DNA from: Ochotona curzoniae
Taxonomy: Eukaryota; Chordata; Mammalia; Lagomorpha; Ochotonidae
Assembly (NCBI RefSeq): GCF_017591425.1
Contig: NW_024465885.1
Location: 44,945,001 to 45,009,000 of the forward strand
Direction: 5' to 3'
DNA: 64,000 nt
Below are positions 51,180-63,500 of this stretch, piece by piece; position 1 is the stretch's first letter, and each line of letters begins with the position of its first letter. The notes beneath the pieces are model-generated. The model did not search any database. It was not told the DNA's origin and saw only the letters and a program-made list of their open reading frames with translations. The position numbers were made by a program, and so were the translations under genes.

Positions 51180-51480
51180 ACCATCTGAGCAGGCTTCGTG
51201 TTGCTGGAACAAAATCCCAGAGATCGGCTAGTGCATAGCAGAGGGACCTTGTTCAGTTCACAACTCTACAGGCGTCAGCTCAGAGCGCGTGTCTCCGGTC
51301 AGGGCCTTAGGCCGCTGAGCAGAGGGCAAGCAGGTGCATGTGCAGGACACCGAGCATGAGGGTGGCCTGGCTTCCTGCCAGCCCGCGCTCTCATAACTAA
51401 ACCCCTTTTGTGAGAATTAACTCAGCCCTCTCTGGTGACTAGTGGAGAATTAACCCAGCCCTGTGAGAAGGGCTTTAATC
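51180..51480 (-). repeat. Old interspersed repeat (family unassigned)
   Basis: 'cttcgtgttgctggaacaaaatccc', 'ttcagttcacaactctacaggc' and 'ctctcataactaaaccccttttgtgagaattaa' follow an ancient mammalian pattern ('gttgctataacaaaatacc ... cagttctggaggctgg ... ctcataactaacccactc'). Confidence 0.45.
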
Positions 51481-52389
51481 CTTCTCCACATTTCTTACCA
51501 TCTGCAACACCGTTATGCTCTGTACCAAATTCCAACCTGAGTGATAGGAGAGACAAACTATGTCCAGATCAGAGCAGGTGCCAACCTAGTCCTACCAGAA
51601 GAACCCAAAGGGAAAGATTCCTTTGTCATTTCTCTGTTCGTAGAGAATAAAAATAATAAAAGTCGAAGGAAAAAAAAATGAGTAAAATCCCAGAAGCCAA
51701 CAGTGCATACCCACACTGATATTCATCTCAAGGTTGTTGACTTTGCTGGGACATCCGTTTCCTGGAAAACATTTTAATACAAGGAGGATGGCTGTAAAGC
51801 TTGAAAACAGGGCATTGGAATGGAAACTGTTTTGCAACTACTTAATAATTTTAGCACTTAATATGATTTAGGGCATACCAGAATTGGTTGAAGTGACAAC
51901 AAAAGAAAATTATGTGTTAAAGGTCGGAAATATAGACATGATTTCACAAAGACATCAGAAGGACAGCACATCTGTTTGGGAAAGTACATTGGGAGCCCCA
52001 GGGGAAGTTAACTGGAGAATTAGTGGTTGAATAAAGAAACAACAGAGGGCAATGCCCAGGAAAGCCGGGGTGAGCCTACTGGTTACGGAGGCAGGGAGTG
52101 TTGAAATCGTGAGTGGTGTAAAAAGATGAAAGTCCCCAATCTATGTAGTTTACTCTAGTACCAGGAAACATGTCATTTTGTTTTTTCTTTTTTGGAAAGC
52201 AATTACTTTAAATCTTTTATTTTTAGATTCCCAAAGTCTATTTGCAAGCCACAGTTGGGCAGCTCTGGAGGCCAGGAACAGCGATCTGGCCTGCATTTCC
52301 TGTTTATGGTAAATACCACATGGACGCTTTTCCACGTAAACCAAACATGCATGAGGTGCCTCTGGCCTCCTCCAAGAGCTAAACACAAT

Positions 52390-52457
52390 GTGGCTGGCTT
52401 TACGTGGCTGGCTTTACGTGGCTGGCTTTACGTGGCTGGCTTTACGTGGCTGGCTTG
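52390..52457 (+). repeat. 14-bp tandem repeat, nearly 5 copies
   Basis: The unit GTGGCTGGCTTTAC starts at 52390, 52404, 52418, 52432 and 52446. Four copies are identical and the fifth is partial. Each junction creates TTACGTGGCT. Identity between units indicates a recent expansion. Confidence 0.97.
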
Positions 52458-53933
52458 CAACTGGAAAAGAGAAGGCGAGAAGGAACTCTCTGGAAAAGGA
52501 TGCCCTCTTTCTGGATTCTTTGGCATTGAAATGAGTTTACCCTGGGAACTGGTTCATGAAAGCAAGGAAAGCCAAAAAATGAATCCATATTCCCTTGCCA
52601 GCTATGATAAAACCTGAAGTTGGCTTCGGTTTGGGTCCCATCTGAGCCACAATAGCTCCACTGAGGCACACTGGGCAGGCTCCTGCGGGCTTTACTTTCC
52701 ACAGGTGCACGAAGTTCAGGGACAGGATCGCTTGGAAGCCTCAAGGAGCTTATCCCTTCTAACTCCAGGACTATCCCAGAGGGAAATTCCAGGTGCACAC
52801 GAGCCACACTCAGCTAAATGTTCTGAAATGGGGCTGCAGGAACAGTAGCGGGGTTACTCCCATTCCTGCTTCCTATCTTTGGTGAGGTCATGCCGGGTAA
52901 GCAAGCTCTGCCAGAAAATCAGACCCCACGCTCGGGACATTTCACTGTGAGCATTCAGCCAGCTCCACCTCAAATCAGGAGCGATCTTGTTAGCGCTGCA
53001 CTTTGGCTAAGTACCCAGAGAACTTTGTGGAGGACATGTTTGCCCTACAGCAACATCACTTTCATTCCTAGACCCCTGGAAAATCAGACCACAGTTGGTA
53101 CTCTTATGTGCAGGTTCCACATCTGTGGATTCATCCAAAGATCATAAATATTTGGGTGAGAAAAAAGTTGTCTGAGCCGAGTATATGCAGATACAAATTT
53201 TGCAGGAGGGTCATTATTCACCAAGAATGCAGAATAGCCACCACCTACACATGCCCACACCTTCCAGGCACTGAGTCGGCTGGAGGGGATGTAAAGTGCA
53301 GGGGTGTGTGTTGGTCTGCTTCATCCCAGCAGTTCCTTTTCCCTGCAGTGTATGTCTTAGCTGATGTGCGAGCACAATGAAAACAGAAAATGGGTCCTTT
53401 CTTGTGAGCGTGTGGTTGGAGAAGCACGGGTGGGAAGGGATGGTCCACAGAAAGTGAGACCACACCGCAGGCCTGCAGGACTCAGGCTGGGGGACTGTCC
53501 AGAGCAGCTGCCCAGGGCTGCGGCTCCATCCTTTACCCCAGCATGCTCTGGTGTGGGTGCTGCAGCCTGGCCGTGGGAGAAAGGAGGCTCCTGTGACATT
53601 GCTGTGTGCCACACACGGGACATACAGTTCAAGGCACTGCCACACGAGACAGGGGCCAATCAACTATCCTAGCCCTCCAGCTGACCAACACCTGGCTTTT
53701 TGTTTTGTATTGTTATTTTTGGTCATTTTTAAAGGGACAGTGTTGTGTCAATTAAAAGACCTTCCTTCTACATTCTCTCTGCCAAACCTGCAACTTACAG
53801 TAAAGAAATACTAACCGCAGAGGGACACGCCTTAGGACATAACAGTATCCCAGCAATCCCTGCACCAGTGACTGTACATGCATTGGATCAAAGGCTTGTA
53901 AGGATGGTGCCCAGACCTGGGGTTCACTCACAC

Positions 53934-54015
53934 TGTGTGTATGCGTGTGTGTGTGAGAGAGAGAGACAGACAGAGAGAGAGAGAGAGAAAGAGAGAGAGA
54001 GGGACAGGGACAGGG
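53934..54015. repeat. Compound (GT)n-(GA)n microsatellite
   Basis: A GTGTGT stretch passes directly into GAGAGA with GACAGACA and GGGACAGGGACAGGGG variants at the end. Confidence 0.93.
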
Positions 54016-54776
54016 GAGGCCAACTGATCAGTGTAGGCAGGGGTCAGGTCACCATGGGCATGGGCCTAGATGGGCAGCACAGCACCAGAGGCCGCTGGAT
54101 AAAGTCTTTTCCAATTTGGGGGCAGGGGTCTCAATTCCGTGTTGTACTCCATCTCATGGGACACGGGTGTGCAGCCACCTGTCCTGCGTGACCAAACACA
54201 GCACCAATCCAAGTGCTTCCGTTTCAGCACAAGACACTGCAGATAAGATACGCTCTACCTTCCGACACTGAAAAAGACATGATGACTGTGACCTGAAGGC
54301 TAGCTTCAAGCTCAGCATTCTCAAACCTCCAGGAATCTTGCTGCCCGGAAAGCAATGGAGAAGGCGCCTTCTTGGCACGCCTGCTGTACACACACGTGCA
54401 CAGGGCGCTGATCTGCTTCCATGGTGTGGAGCAAGGGTCAGCCAGCGCCACTGCCCGAGGCGACTCACAGGGCCACTGCGACTCAGACCACATCAGAGAA
54501 AGGGCCCGGAGAGGGCAGGCCATGCCAACAACCTCACTTTGCTTTGTTCTTTGTTATGAAGGCCTCAAGCCACGAATCTAACACCATCACAGCTTTCTCT
54601 CCCACTCCTCACAACCCTGCCCCCTTCATCCTCTAAATTTGTTATGGTTCCGGGTGCTTCTGTCATTTGAAACTCGCTGTAGACAAAAAACAAATGCACG
54701 AAAGTCAGAAAGCTGTAGATCACTCAGGCTGAAAACACAAGCCGAAGCAGCATCTCTAAGAAAAAGGGAAGGGTAG

Positions 54777-55000
54777 GGCCAGCACGGTGGTGTGGCAAGC
54801 TAATCCCCTGCCTGTGGTGCCAGAATCCCAGCTGCTCTTCCTCCATTCCAGATCCCTGCTAATGGCCTGGGAAAGCAGCAGAGGATGGCCCAAGTCCTTG
54901 AAACTCTTCATGGGAGTCGCTACAGAAGCTCCTGGTTCCTGGTTTTAGATCGGCTCAGCTCTGGCCATAGTGGTCATTAGGGGAGTGAACCAACAGACTG
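54777..55000 (+). repeat. CSINE, sense, 3' truncated
   Basis: Begins 'agggccagcacggtggtgtggcaagc' and reaches 'aggggagtgaaccaacagac', then stops without the pyrimidine part and tail. Confidence 0.85.
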
Positions 55001-55599
55001 CAGCTTGGCGCACTGCCAGTCCTGCTACTGGCTGGCAACATGTTTAGGTCTGTAACTTTGCCAGGCAAAACTTACAACCTAAGAGGCCTCTGGCAACTGG
55101 GCTTCTTGAGAATGGGCTTCCAGAGTTGGTTCTCCCATGTGAACAGAAGACAATCAGAGCGAAATAGGAGGTTTCCTCTGTCTCTCATGTACTCGCTGCG
55201 TCAATTTCACATTCAGGCCCAAATTGCACCTGATGGATAAGCTCACAAAACAGGTTCATCTCTGAGAAGGGCAACTGTTGGCAGCTCTGGGTGGCAACAT
55301 ACCGGCCTCTGCCAGGATGCAATCTCCCACACTCCCAACTGAGCTGCAGCTTGGAGAGCATACGGCGCCCCACGGGGGGACATCATAGACACACACGTAT
55401 CCCACGGGGACGTCACAGGCAGGTTGGATGCCTGCAGCTGCCTGCAGCATGCCCGTTGGCTCCACAGTCAGAGCTCAGCCTTGAGATCCATACTTTTCTG
55501 TGTTCACATTAGAATGGTGAACTACAGGCACTCTCTGCTTTTGCTCCCCTACAACTCCAAGCCAACCAGGCTTTGCTACAGAATCAGCTGGGTACTTGG

Positions 55600-55923
55600 G
55601 GGCCCAATGCAGTAGCCTAGTGGCTAGTCCTCACCTTACACATGCTGGGATCCCACACGGGTGCCAGTTTGTGTCCTAGCAGCCCCACTTCCCATCCAGC
55701 TCCCTGCTTGTGGCCAGGAGAAGCAGTTGAGGATGGCCCAAAGCCTTAGGACTCTGTACCTGCGTGGGAGACCCGGGAAGAGGCTTCTGGCTTCGGATTG
55801 GCTCAGTTCTCGCTGTTGGGGCCACTTTAGGAGTGAATAGAATGATGAAAGATCTTTCTCTCTGTCTCTCTTCCTCTCTGTATATCTGTCTTTCCAATAA
55901 AAATAAAATAAGTCTTCAAAAAG
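55600..55923 (+). repeat. CSINE, sense, full length, with target duplication
   Basis: Begins 'gggggcccaatgcagtagcctagtggctagtcc' and ends 'tatctgtctttccaataaaaataaaataagtc'. 'AGAATCAGC' occurs just upstream and just after the tail, a likely 9-base target-site duplication. Confidence 0.92.
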
Positions 55924-56654
55924 AAGAATCAGCCAGGCTCTTAGAGCTTGAACTCAAATGTGTTGACTTTTTGGCTGAGCTGGGCATTATAGCTTTCCAA
56001 CTCACGGTGTGATAGAACGCTCAGCTGCTGACCAGGACGGGGTGCTGTGTTTGCTCATGAGGCACAGTGACAATGTCCTAACCCTGGGGTGCTGGTGTCC
56101 ACATAGAACCGGAAGCACGGATGAGCATCTTATACAAGTGGGATCCTAAACTCAGAAAGTCGGAGCCTCAAATAAACTGCCTGTTTCCTTTAAGTTACTG
56201 CCAAGTAACGTAGCACAGACACTAAGAAAGCAATGCCACCTTTATCCTGCGGACTCTTCCCAGTTATTGTAGTCCAGATTAGATCCCATGGGGAAAGAAC
56301 ATTGTGAGCTTGGTGAGGAGCCAGGCAAGGTACAGGACCTCCTCCTCATCCTGGCTCTGAGCTGGGGAGACCCCACTGACAGAGCTTCCAGGGGACAGCA
56401 AGAGTGGGAGGCAGACTAGGCTAGCTGGGTAGGGCCACTCACGTGAGGTGCCAGCAGCTGTGACGAGTGTCCACACACAAAGGGGTTTCAGTGAGCTCAC
56501 GGCACATGGAACAGAAAACAAATCCATGCATAACAGAGGCCCTCAAAATGTCAGTGGAAGATACCCACTGTGATACAAGGCTCAATTCTAAATGCTGTTC
56601 ACACCAAAATCACTCTTCAAATGGTATGCGTGCTGTCTCTCTCTCTCTGCCTAA

Positions 56655-56932
56655 CTTGAAAGGCAGAAGTCCAGAAATGTCTTCTATCCACTGGTTCATC
56701 ACCCCACAGATGGCTGTAATGCTCAGAGATGAGTCAGGCCAAAACCAGGAACCAGGAGCTTCTTCCGGCTCTCCCACATGGGTACAGGGCCCAAGGGCTG
56801 GAACCACCCTCTGTTCCTTTCCTCAGCCATAAGCAGGAAACTAGAAGTGGAACAGCTGGGACACAAACCAGTCCCCATAAAGGATGCAGGTGCTGTAGGA
56901 GATGGCTGTGTTACCTGCCACAGCTCCAGCTC
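56655..56932 (-). repeat. CSINE, antisense
   Basis: 'cttgaaaggcagaagtcc', 'cttctatccactggttcatcacccc', 'ggctctcccacatgggtacaggg', with a degraded head near 'gttacctgccacagctcc'. A CT run precedes it. Confidence 0.85.
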
Positions 56933-57069
56933 CGTTTCTGATGTGTTAAATCAGAAAGTGCAGCTAAACAAGTGTGCTGTGCACCTGCCCTGTGCTGGAG
57001 GACACCCTTCCTGCCACCTTCTCCTCCAGCACATTTTTCTGATGAAGAATGTCTTTTCATGATGGTGAA

Positions 57070-57318
57070 CTTTTTAATACTTCTTAAAACACTTATTTGA
57101 AAGGCAGAATTACAGAGAGGAGAGACAAAGAGAGAAGGATCTCCTATTTGCTATTTCACTCCCCAGATAGCTATAACATCCAGAGCTGGACCAGGCTGAA
57201 GCTAAGACTGAAACTTCATCCGGTCTCCCACATGGATGGCAGGTACCCAAGTGTTTGGACCATCTCCTGCTGCTTTCCTGGGCACATTAGCAGGGAACTG
57301 GACAGGAGCAAGGAAACT
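57070..57318 (-). repeat. CSINE, antisense, head missing
   Basis: 'acacttatttgaaaggcagaattacagag', 'gctatttcactccccagatagctataacatcc', 'ctgctgctttcctgggcacattagcagg', then it breaks off. Confidence 0.85.
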
Positions 57319-57904
57319 GTTCAATGGCAGCTCCTCATTGAACACTTGAAAGCAGAGTGTCTCACACAGAGCTTATGCTGAACCCTAGAACATCACTGTA
57401 AACCAGAAACAACGTGACCACACCCAGTTTTCTCCTGTTACACTTGGTGAACTCGCCCTCTGCACGGTGTGAGAAGAGCAGCAAACTGCTCTCAGCCTAA
57501 CATTAGAACATGCTTTTGTGTCAGGACTGATGTGACTCTGTGTGAAGTACCTGTCGCAGAATCCTCTGCACGCCACAGATGCAGGAGGACCTCTGCTGAT
57601 GGACAAACAGTGTCTCGGCCACAGGCAGCACAAGCCAACACGTTCTGTGCTCTTATGACACAGTTGCTACAGTACCGTAGGTAAAACAAACAAAATTGCC
57701 ACTTTAAAATCCACTGAGTCTACTGTTAAAAAAATTGAGCTCCATCCACTTCCCTAAAGCAGGTATTGTATTAAAACACGTGTACTCCTTTCATGAAAAG
57801 AACTCATGTTTTCTTAACAGTGCTGATCAATCCTCTTTAAATTAGAGCTACACAGAGAACTGCAGACAGCAATTTTTAGTGCCTTTAAAATGAATCATTA
57901 AGGC

Positions 57905-57926
57905 AATTTGCCAGATTTGGCAAATT
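57905..57926. repeat. Inverted repeat with 9-base perfect arms
   Basis: AATTTGCCA at 57905-57913 is the exact inverse of TGGCAAATT at 57918-57926, with a 4-base spacer. It sits in a repeat-free AT-rich block. Confidence 0.85.
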
Positions 57927-58287
57927 ACAACAAACTGATTCTACTCTTGGGCCTGTTGGGGAAATCTAATGTAATCATCGCTTACATAATTAATTGGTGA
58001 CTAAGAAAAGGCAGAGAACGATCATCCTGTTGCGTGAATGGTCTTTTGTCATCACCATAGAAACAGGAATGCCCACAGGGATTGGTTTCAGGAACCTCCT
58101 CAGGTGCCAAAGTCCATGGATGCTCAGGTGCCTTCGATGGTGATGTGCACTGCACCTGCACTGCAAGCATCCTCTTCCACACTGTACAGAATTCCTGGGT
58201 TACTTACAATAAATAATCAATGTAAATGCCATGTGAACTGGATGTTTAGGGGATAATGACAAGAAAGATAAGTCTATATCAATCCAG

Positions 58288-58600
58288 GGGGCTGGCATTG
58301 TGGCATAGCACATAAAGCTACAACCTGTGATGCTGACATCCCTTTGGGTGCCAGTTTTTGTCCCCAGCTGTTCCATTTCTGATCCAGCTCCCTGATAGTG
58401 GCTTGGAAAAAGCAGCTAAGACAGCCCAAATGCTTGGGCCCCTGCACCCACATGGGAGGCCCAGATGAGTCTTCTGGCTCCCAGCTTTTGCTCGGCTCAG
58501 TTCTGGCTATTGTGGTCACTCTGGTAGTGAACCAGTAGATGGAGAGCTCTCTCTCTCTCTGTAGCCCTTTCAAGCAAATGAAATATTTTTTAAGGCATTT
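58288..58600 (+). repeat. CSINE, sense
   Basis: Begins 'gggggctggcattgtggcatagcac' and ends after a CT run with 'caagcaaatgaaatatttttt'. Confidence 0.9.
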
Positions 58601-60261
58601 AACACAATAGGTAGTAAAACCTACAGAACTCGCCTGCACTTTTATCTGTAGGGCACACCACTATGGGACAGAGACATTAGCACGGGACCTGAAATGTCTT
58701 AAAGCCCAAGCGTAAAAGGCCGTAGTTGGAACATCCCAAGGCTGCTCTGTGTACAGATTTGGTCCTACATCTGCCAGGCCTGGTAGCTGGGTGAAAGGAT
58801 TACAGTGAAGGGAACTGTGAGGCTGGCTGTGGCTCCAACCCTCCATGCCTTCTGACTTGCCCCAATTTTTTCCAACAGTAAAATTGGGAGAACTTCCAGG
58901 GTCTGGGGCAAATGGCACAGAGGTGGAGGTGAGCTCCTGGGGAACTCCAAGGTGGCTCCCTGCTCTCATAGTAGGGTAGCTCAGACGCAGTTCTGCCTCT
59001 ATGTCTTAGGTCAGCCAAAGAATTCCTCTTCAATTGATACTGCATCCAGAATAATAACAGGAAGCAAAAAGGGAACCCAGCATTTTCCAAACTACTGACT
59101 TGATGACTGCTAAGGTCTCCTCCAGCTCCAACATCATAGGCTCAGCAAGGGTGGGCGACTTGGGCTTGTCTACACTCTGCTACAAGACCCAAGCACACGT
59201 CAGTGGGGAACTCTGCCTGTGACACTAAGGCACTCTCTGAGAACAGGGCTTGGTTTTACAAGACTGATCCAAAGGTGCTTTGAGAAAACTGGCATGGATA
59301 GAGTTTCAGCAGACTGTCCAACGACCTCTCATTTTTCTCAGGGGATAAAATCAGCGAGGCTGTCACATTAACCACCAAGGGATAGCAATGGCCTGGTCTA
59401 CCATGGCTGTATCCCCTCATCCACATCCTTGCTAGCATGACTTCATGGTGACGATTCAGTCTTCTTTGTCACAGGTTCTGACTATCTAATGTCATGAAAC
59501 CAAGCCAAAAACATGCCCTGTAAACCCCTGCCTGGTCAGCACGGCCCCGTTCAAATACCCATTCCTGGGGTTGTCCCAGCAGGGACGCCCAGCCTCCCTC
59601 TTATTACAAAGCTCAGGTCTAAGTCAGCAACCCCACTTCTACCCCATAGTGCTGAGTGAGCCTGGTTCCCTTTCTCTTTGTACACCTCTTGACTCAGACT
59701 GGCTCTTTCTTTATTGTGCCAATGAGACGTGCTCTTTCTCCTCCTCCTCTTCCCCAAAGACAAAGCCTCCTTCTGTTCTCTCAGTTGCTCACTTCATCCT
59801 GTAGTTTCTGGTACTGCTACCCCAAGACACATAGCTCTTGGAATTCTGTCAACAGAAAATCGATAAAATGATCAACGTCACAAAAATACATCAGGCAGAA
59901 ATGATACGATAAACAGATTCCAGAGTAGCAAATTCACAAAGCCAGAGAGAATATACATGATTTTTTAAAAAGAGAAAAGCTTAAAGAAGGCTGCTAAGAC
60001 ACAAGTAGGTGAATAAAACCCCTTGGGTATAAGACCATGTGGGAGGTTAGAGTACCCTGGGTAAAGACCGCGGGCAGACAGATCATCTCAGAACAGCAAA
60101 GGTAAAGGTAATGTTAGAGAGAGAGAGACTGAGAAATCACCTTCAGAGACACCTGTCCTAGTAGCAGCCAGACTGGAAGCTGGACAAGAGCTTTCCCTAA
60201 AGAAGTTCTGAGGAAACAATGCTCACTGGAATTCCCCAGGCAGACAGCCAGGTGTGAAGGC

Positions 60262-60490
60262 GAACTACACACATCGTAGGGACTGTAGCACTGTGGGTTA
60301 AACTGCTGCTGAGGATGCCCGCATCCCACATCAGGAGTACTTTGCTTCAGTCCTGGCTATTCTGCTTCTGGTTCAACTTCAAGCTAATGAGAAGTGAACC
60401 AACAGATGGACGATTCTCTCTCTCTCCTCCCACTCCCTCCCTCCCTACCTCCCTGTTAACACTTTCAAATAAATAAAAACCTTTTGAAAC
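60262..60490 (+). repeat. CSINE, sense, internal deletion
   Basis: The head 'agggactgtagcactgtgggttaaactgctgc' and the tail 'ctttcaaataaataaaaacc' are present. The middle, from 'aagcagcagaagatggcc' to 'cctggctttgg', is missing, so 'gctaatgagaagtgaacc' joins directly. Confidence 0.85.
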
Positions 60491-60847
60491 TATTTTCAAG
60501 AAATCAGACAACAAAACTTCTCATTCTTTTCGGAAGTTGAGGTAAACACGGTCCAGAGAAACGAAGGCCTATCCACAGGTGGGGAATGTCAGGCTCGTGG
60601 GCTGTACAAAAGTCAGCGAGACCGCCAGACCTGGCCCAGCCAAGGCAACCACAGACAGTTCTTGAAACCCAATCAATTTGTAGCAGGCTCTTTCACACTG
60701 ACGATTCTGTGTGGCTCTTGGCAGGAAACAGGCTCCCTACCATTATGTCTAAACTACAAGGAAAAGACATGGGCTTGAGAACAATTGACCCACCTGACGG
60801 CCAGATGGACAGGCCCAGAAGGCAGCTTTTCTTGTGTTTCTTAGATT

Positions 60848-61155
60848 TTTTTAAAGGTTTATTTTATTTTTATTGGAAAGGGAGGTTTACAGAGAGACAG
60901 ATATCTTCGGTCTGCTGATTCAGTCCCCAAGTGGCTGCAAAGGCTGGAGCTGAGCTGATACGAAGCCAGGAGCCAGAAACTTATTCCAGGTCTCCCACGC
61001 AGATGGTAAGGACCCAAGTACATGGACCATTCTCCGCTTATTTCCCAGGTACAGTAGCAGGGAACTGGATCAGAAGGGGAGCAACCAAGACACAAACAGG
61101 TGCCCATATGGGATGGTGGTATCTCTACCTGCATTGCCACAAATACCAGCCCCAG
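60848..61155 (-). repeat. CSINE, antisense
   Basis: 'aaaggtttattttatttttattggaaag', 'cggtctgctgattcagtccccaagtggctgc', 'ggtctcccacgcagatggtaagg', ending 'gcattgccacaaataccagcccc'. Confidence 0.9.
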
Positions 61156-61954
61156 GAGACAGTTGTTGAGAAGAGGCAGTCCTGAGTGGGAATGTGACTG
61201 TGATAAAACACAACAAAAACTCCAAGTAAAACAATAAATCAAAATGCCCTTCCTGAACATCAGATCCAGCCACAAAGTAAAGCAGTCACAGTACAGCTGT
61301 GAGCAAAGGTGTGGGCAAAAAAGGGGAGTGTTGTTCACTGCTGATGCCAAGGATGCCTTCTGACAGTGCCTCCTGGGCAGGGCTGGACCTGCTCAGGAGG
61401 AACCTGGGCCTCGGCAGTTGTTTGGCCCATTGTCACGGTCAGCTTTGACAGCAACCAGAGCACAAGTCTCGGGCTGGAGGGTCAAAGTATGATAAAGTGT
61501 GGATAAAGTGTTTACAACACGGAACGTAGATGCTAAGCCCATCCACAGAAAAGCCCAGTGGGCAGAGGGGGGACTGGAAGGGCCCAGGGCACTGAGAAGA
61601 AAGGTAAAAGCTCCCAGTTCCTGGGTCTGAGGTCTCCTGCTTGCATTGGTCGACTCAATGAAACATGCTTTCAGATTCTTGGGTCCCTCTTCCGCATAGG
61701 AGTTTAATAACTCCATGCTTCCATGCGCGAGGACTTCATCCTCTCTGTGAAGCAGGGGGACGGAGACTTCAGTGTGGTACTTGATGTCTCAAGCAGGAGC
61801 TTGGAGGCAAAGGTCATCAGCGTGGGATTGTGAAAGGCTGGTGGTTTTCTAAGACACGGAGGAGGGGAGGCAGAAGCAAGAGGGCTGGGGAGGCAGACTG
61901 GGCAGAAGCGACGCAGGTATACGCATGTGCGCTAAGTGGCTCTGCCACGTGGTA

Positions 61955-62065
61955 CTCTGCACACCTGAAGAGGGATGAGGCCTCAAACCTTGCGCCTCCA
62001 GAATTGCGAAACCAAATAAACTTCCTCTGTTGAGCAGAGATTGAATTACAGTAACAAGAGCCGGA
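61955..62065 (+). repeat. Old interspersed repeat 3' end (family unassigned)
   Basis: 'cttgcgcctccagaattgcgaaaccaaataaacttcctctgttgagcag' fits the ancient 'gcctccagaactgtgagaaataaatttctgttg' pattern. Confidence 0.45.
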
Positions 62066-63074
62066 CTGCAACAGCTGGTGGAGCCCCATGGGAGAGCAGA
62101 CTCCCCGTTCTTTGCCTTTTCCCTGTCTGGAGCTGCTATACCCAACTCTTGCACTCCGCACCCCTGCCACCTCCTGCTCTCCGTGGCTTCTCGCACAGAC
62201 CGGGCCAGTCTTGCTCGTGTAGTGGGGGCCACCCACAAGGAAGTTGAGCCTGGACCCAAGAATCCGTGCCTGGGAGCGGGAGAGGACGGATCACGTGTGA
62301 TTGTGAAAGACATTTGCCACGGAAAGAGCGGTGACCGAGATTTCCTGAGCATGATTCCATTTGTCGGAAAGACACACGGAAAAAGTCTCTCTGACCCCCA
62401 CAAACAGCCAGGTCAGCTGGGTTGGAGACAAACGGGCTTCTGCAATAATCCTCAGGTTGACTCCAAGCTGGGGCTTAGTTTACCTTTGAGCAAACAAACT
62501 CACAAACAACTGGAGCACCATCCCCCAGGCTGGGCTCACAGCACACACCCAATGGGATCATTAATTCCCAGTTACACCAAATAAACATACCTGGAGCCCA
62601 CAGCAGTCACCTGACCTGCTACGCCCACAGGTGAGCGATCCTGGGGAGCTCACCCATGCTCACGACCTGACCCCCGATGAGAGTCTGATTCCATCTCCAC
62701 AACTGTCCCTCCAGTTCTTCCGTCCTTTCCCCAGTGCTAGCACAGGGTTCTGTGGAATCCCTGTTGGGCCATGTAACAGCTGAGTCCCAGGCCGTAAGGG
62801 CTCACAACTGAACCACCACACACTGGCCACAGCAACTTTCCAGGAGCCTGAGGTCCACCCTGAGTGTTAGCACCTGGCATACAGTGAGCCTCGGAGACTG
62901 CTCGTCTTCCAGCCATCTTCTCACTGATGAGTGATCCAGACTGGGTGACTGGGTGACCCCCGGCACGGTTATTCAGCCTTCCTTCCTGAATAACACCAAG
63001 TACAAAAAACAGACTGACCAACAGATCAACCAAGCCAACACGAAACGAAGAGCTTTACGCGTGGATTCTCAGGT

Positions 63075-63500
63075 CTGGGCTGGCTGTTCAGGCACCATCT
63101 GGGGAGTTCATCAAAAATGCATTGTTAAAGCTACAGTGCCAAGGGTTGGCTCTGTGGAGCAGTGAGTAAAGGTGATGCCTGTAGTGCCAGCATCTCATAT
63201 GGTACCAGTTGGAGCCCTGGCTGCTCCACTTCTGGTCCAGCTCCCTGCTATTGACCTGGAAAAAAGCAGCAGAAGATGGGCCCAGTGTGTGGGGCCCTGC
63301 ACCCACCTGGGAGACCCAGAAGCTGCTGCTGGCTCCTGGCTTTGGGCCAGCCTCGCTCCTGCTGTTATGGCCATCAGGGGAAGGTACAGTGCTCAGATCT
63401 CTGACCCTGGACCTGGGACAGGACCAGTGTATGGGACCTTTAGTGACCTCTCTAAGTGATTCTGATGAACGCCAGATTTGGGAACCCCTGGATTAAATGA
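63075..63500 (+). repeat. MER5A-like hAT remnant split by a CSINE
   Basis: 'caccatctggggagttcatcaaaaatgcattgttaaag' (to about 63140) and 'aagtgattctgatgaacgccagatttgggaacccctgg' (about 63455-63491) are the two halves of MER5A. The CSINE at 63143-63382 lies between them. Confidence 0.65.
63143..63382 (+). repeat. CSINE, sense, 3' truncated, inside MER5A
   Basis: Begins 'gggttggctctgtggagcagtgagtaaagg' and runs to 'gctgttatggccatcagggg'. The tail is absent. Confidence 0.85.

Noticed and set aside
61849..62403. A 184-codon minus-strand open frame
   Set aside because: No recognisable domain; it covers an old repeat 3' end and lies in inferred intron. Chance frame.
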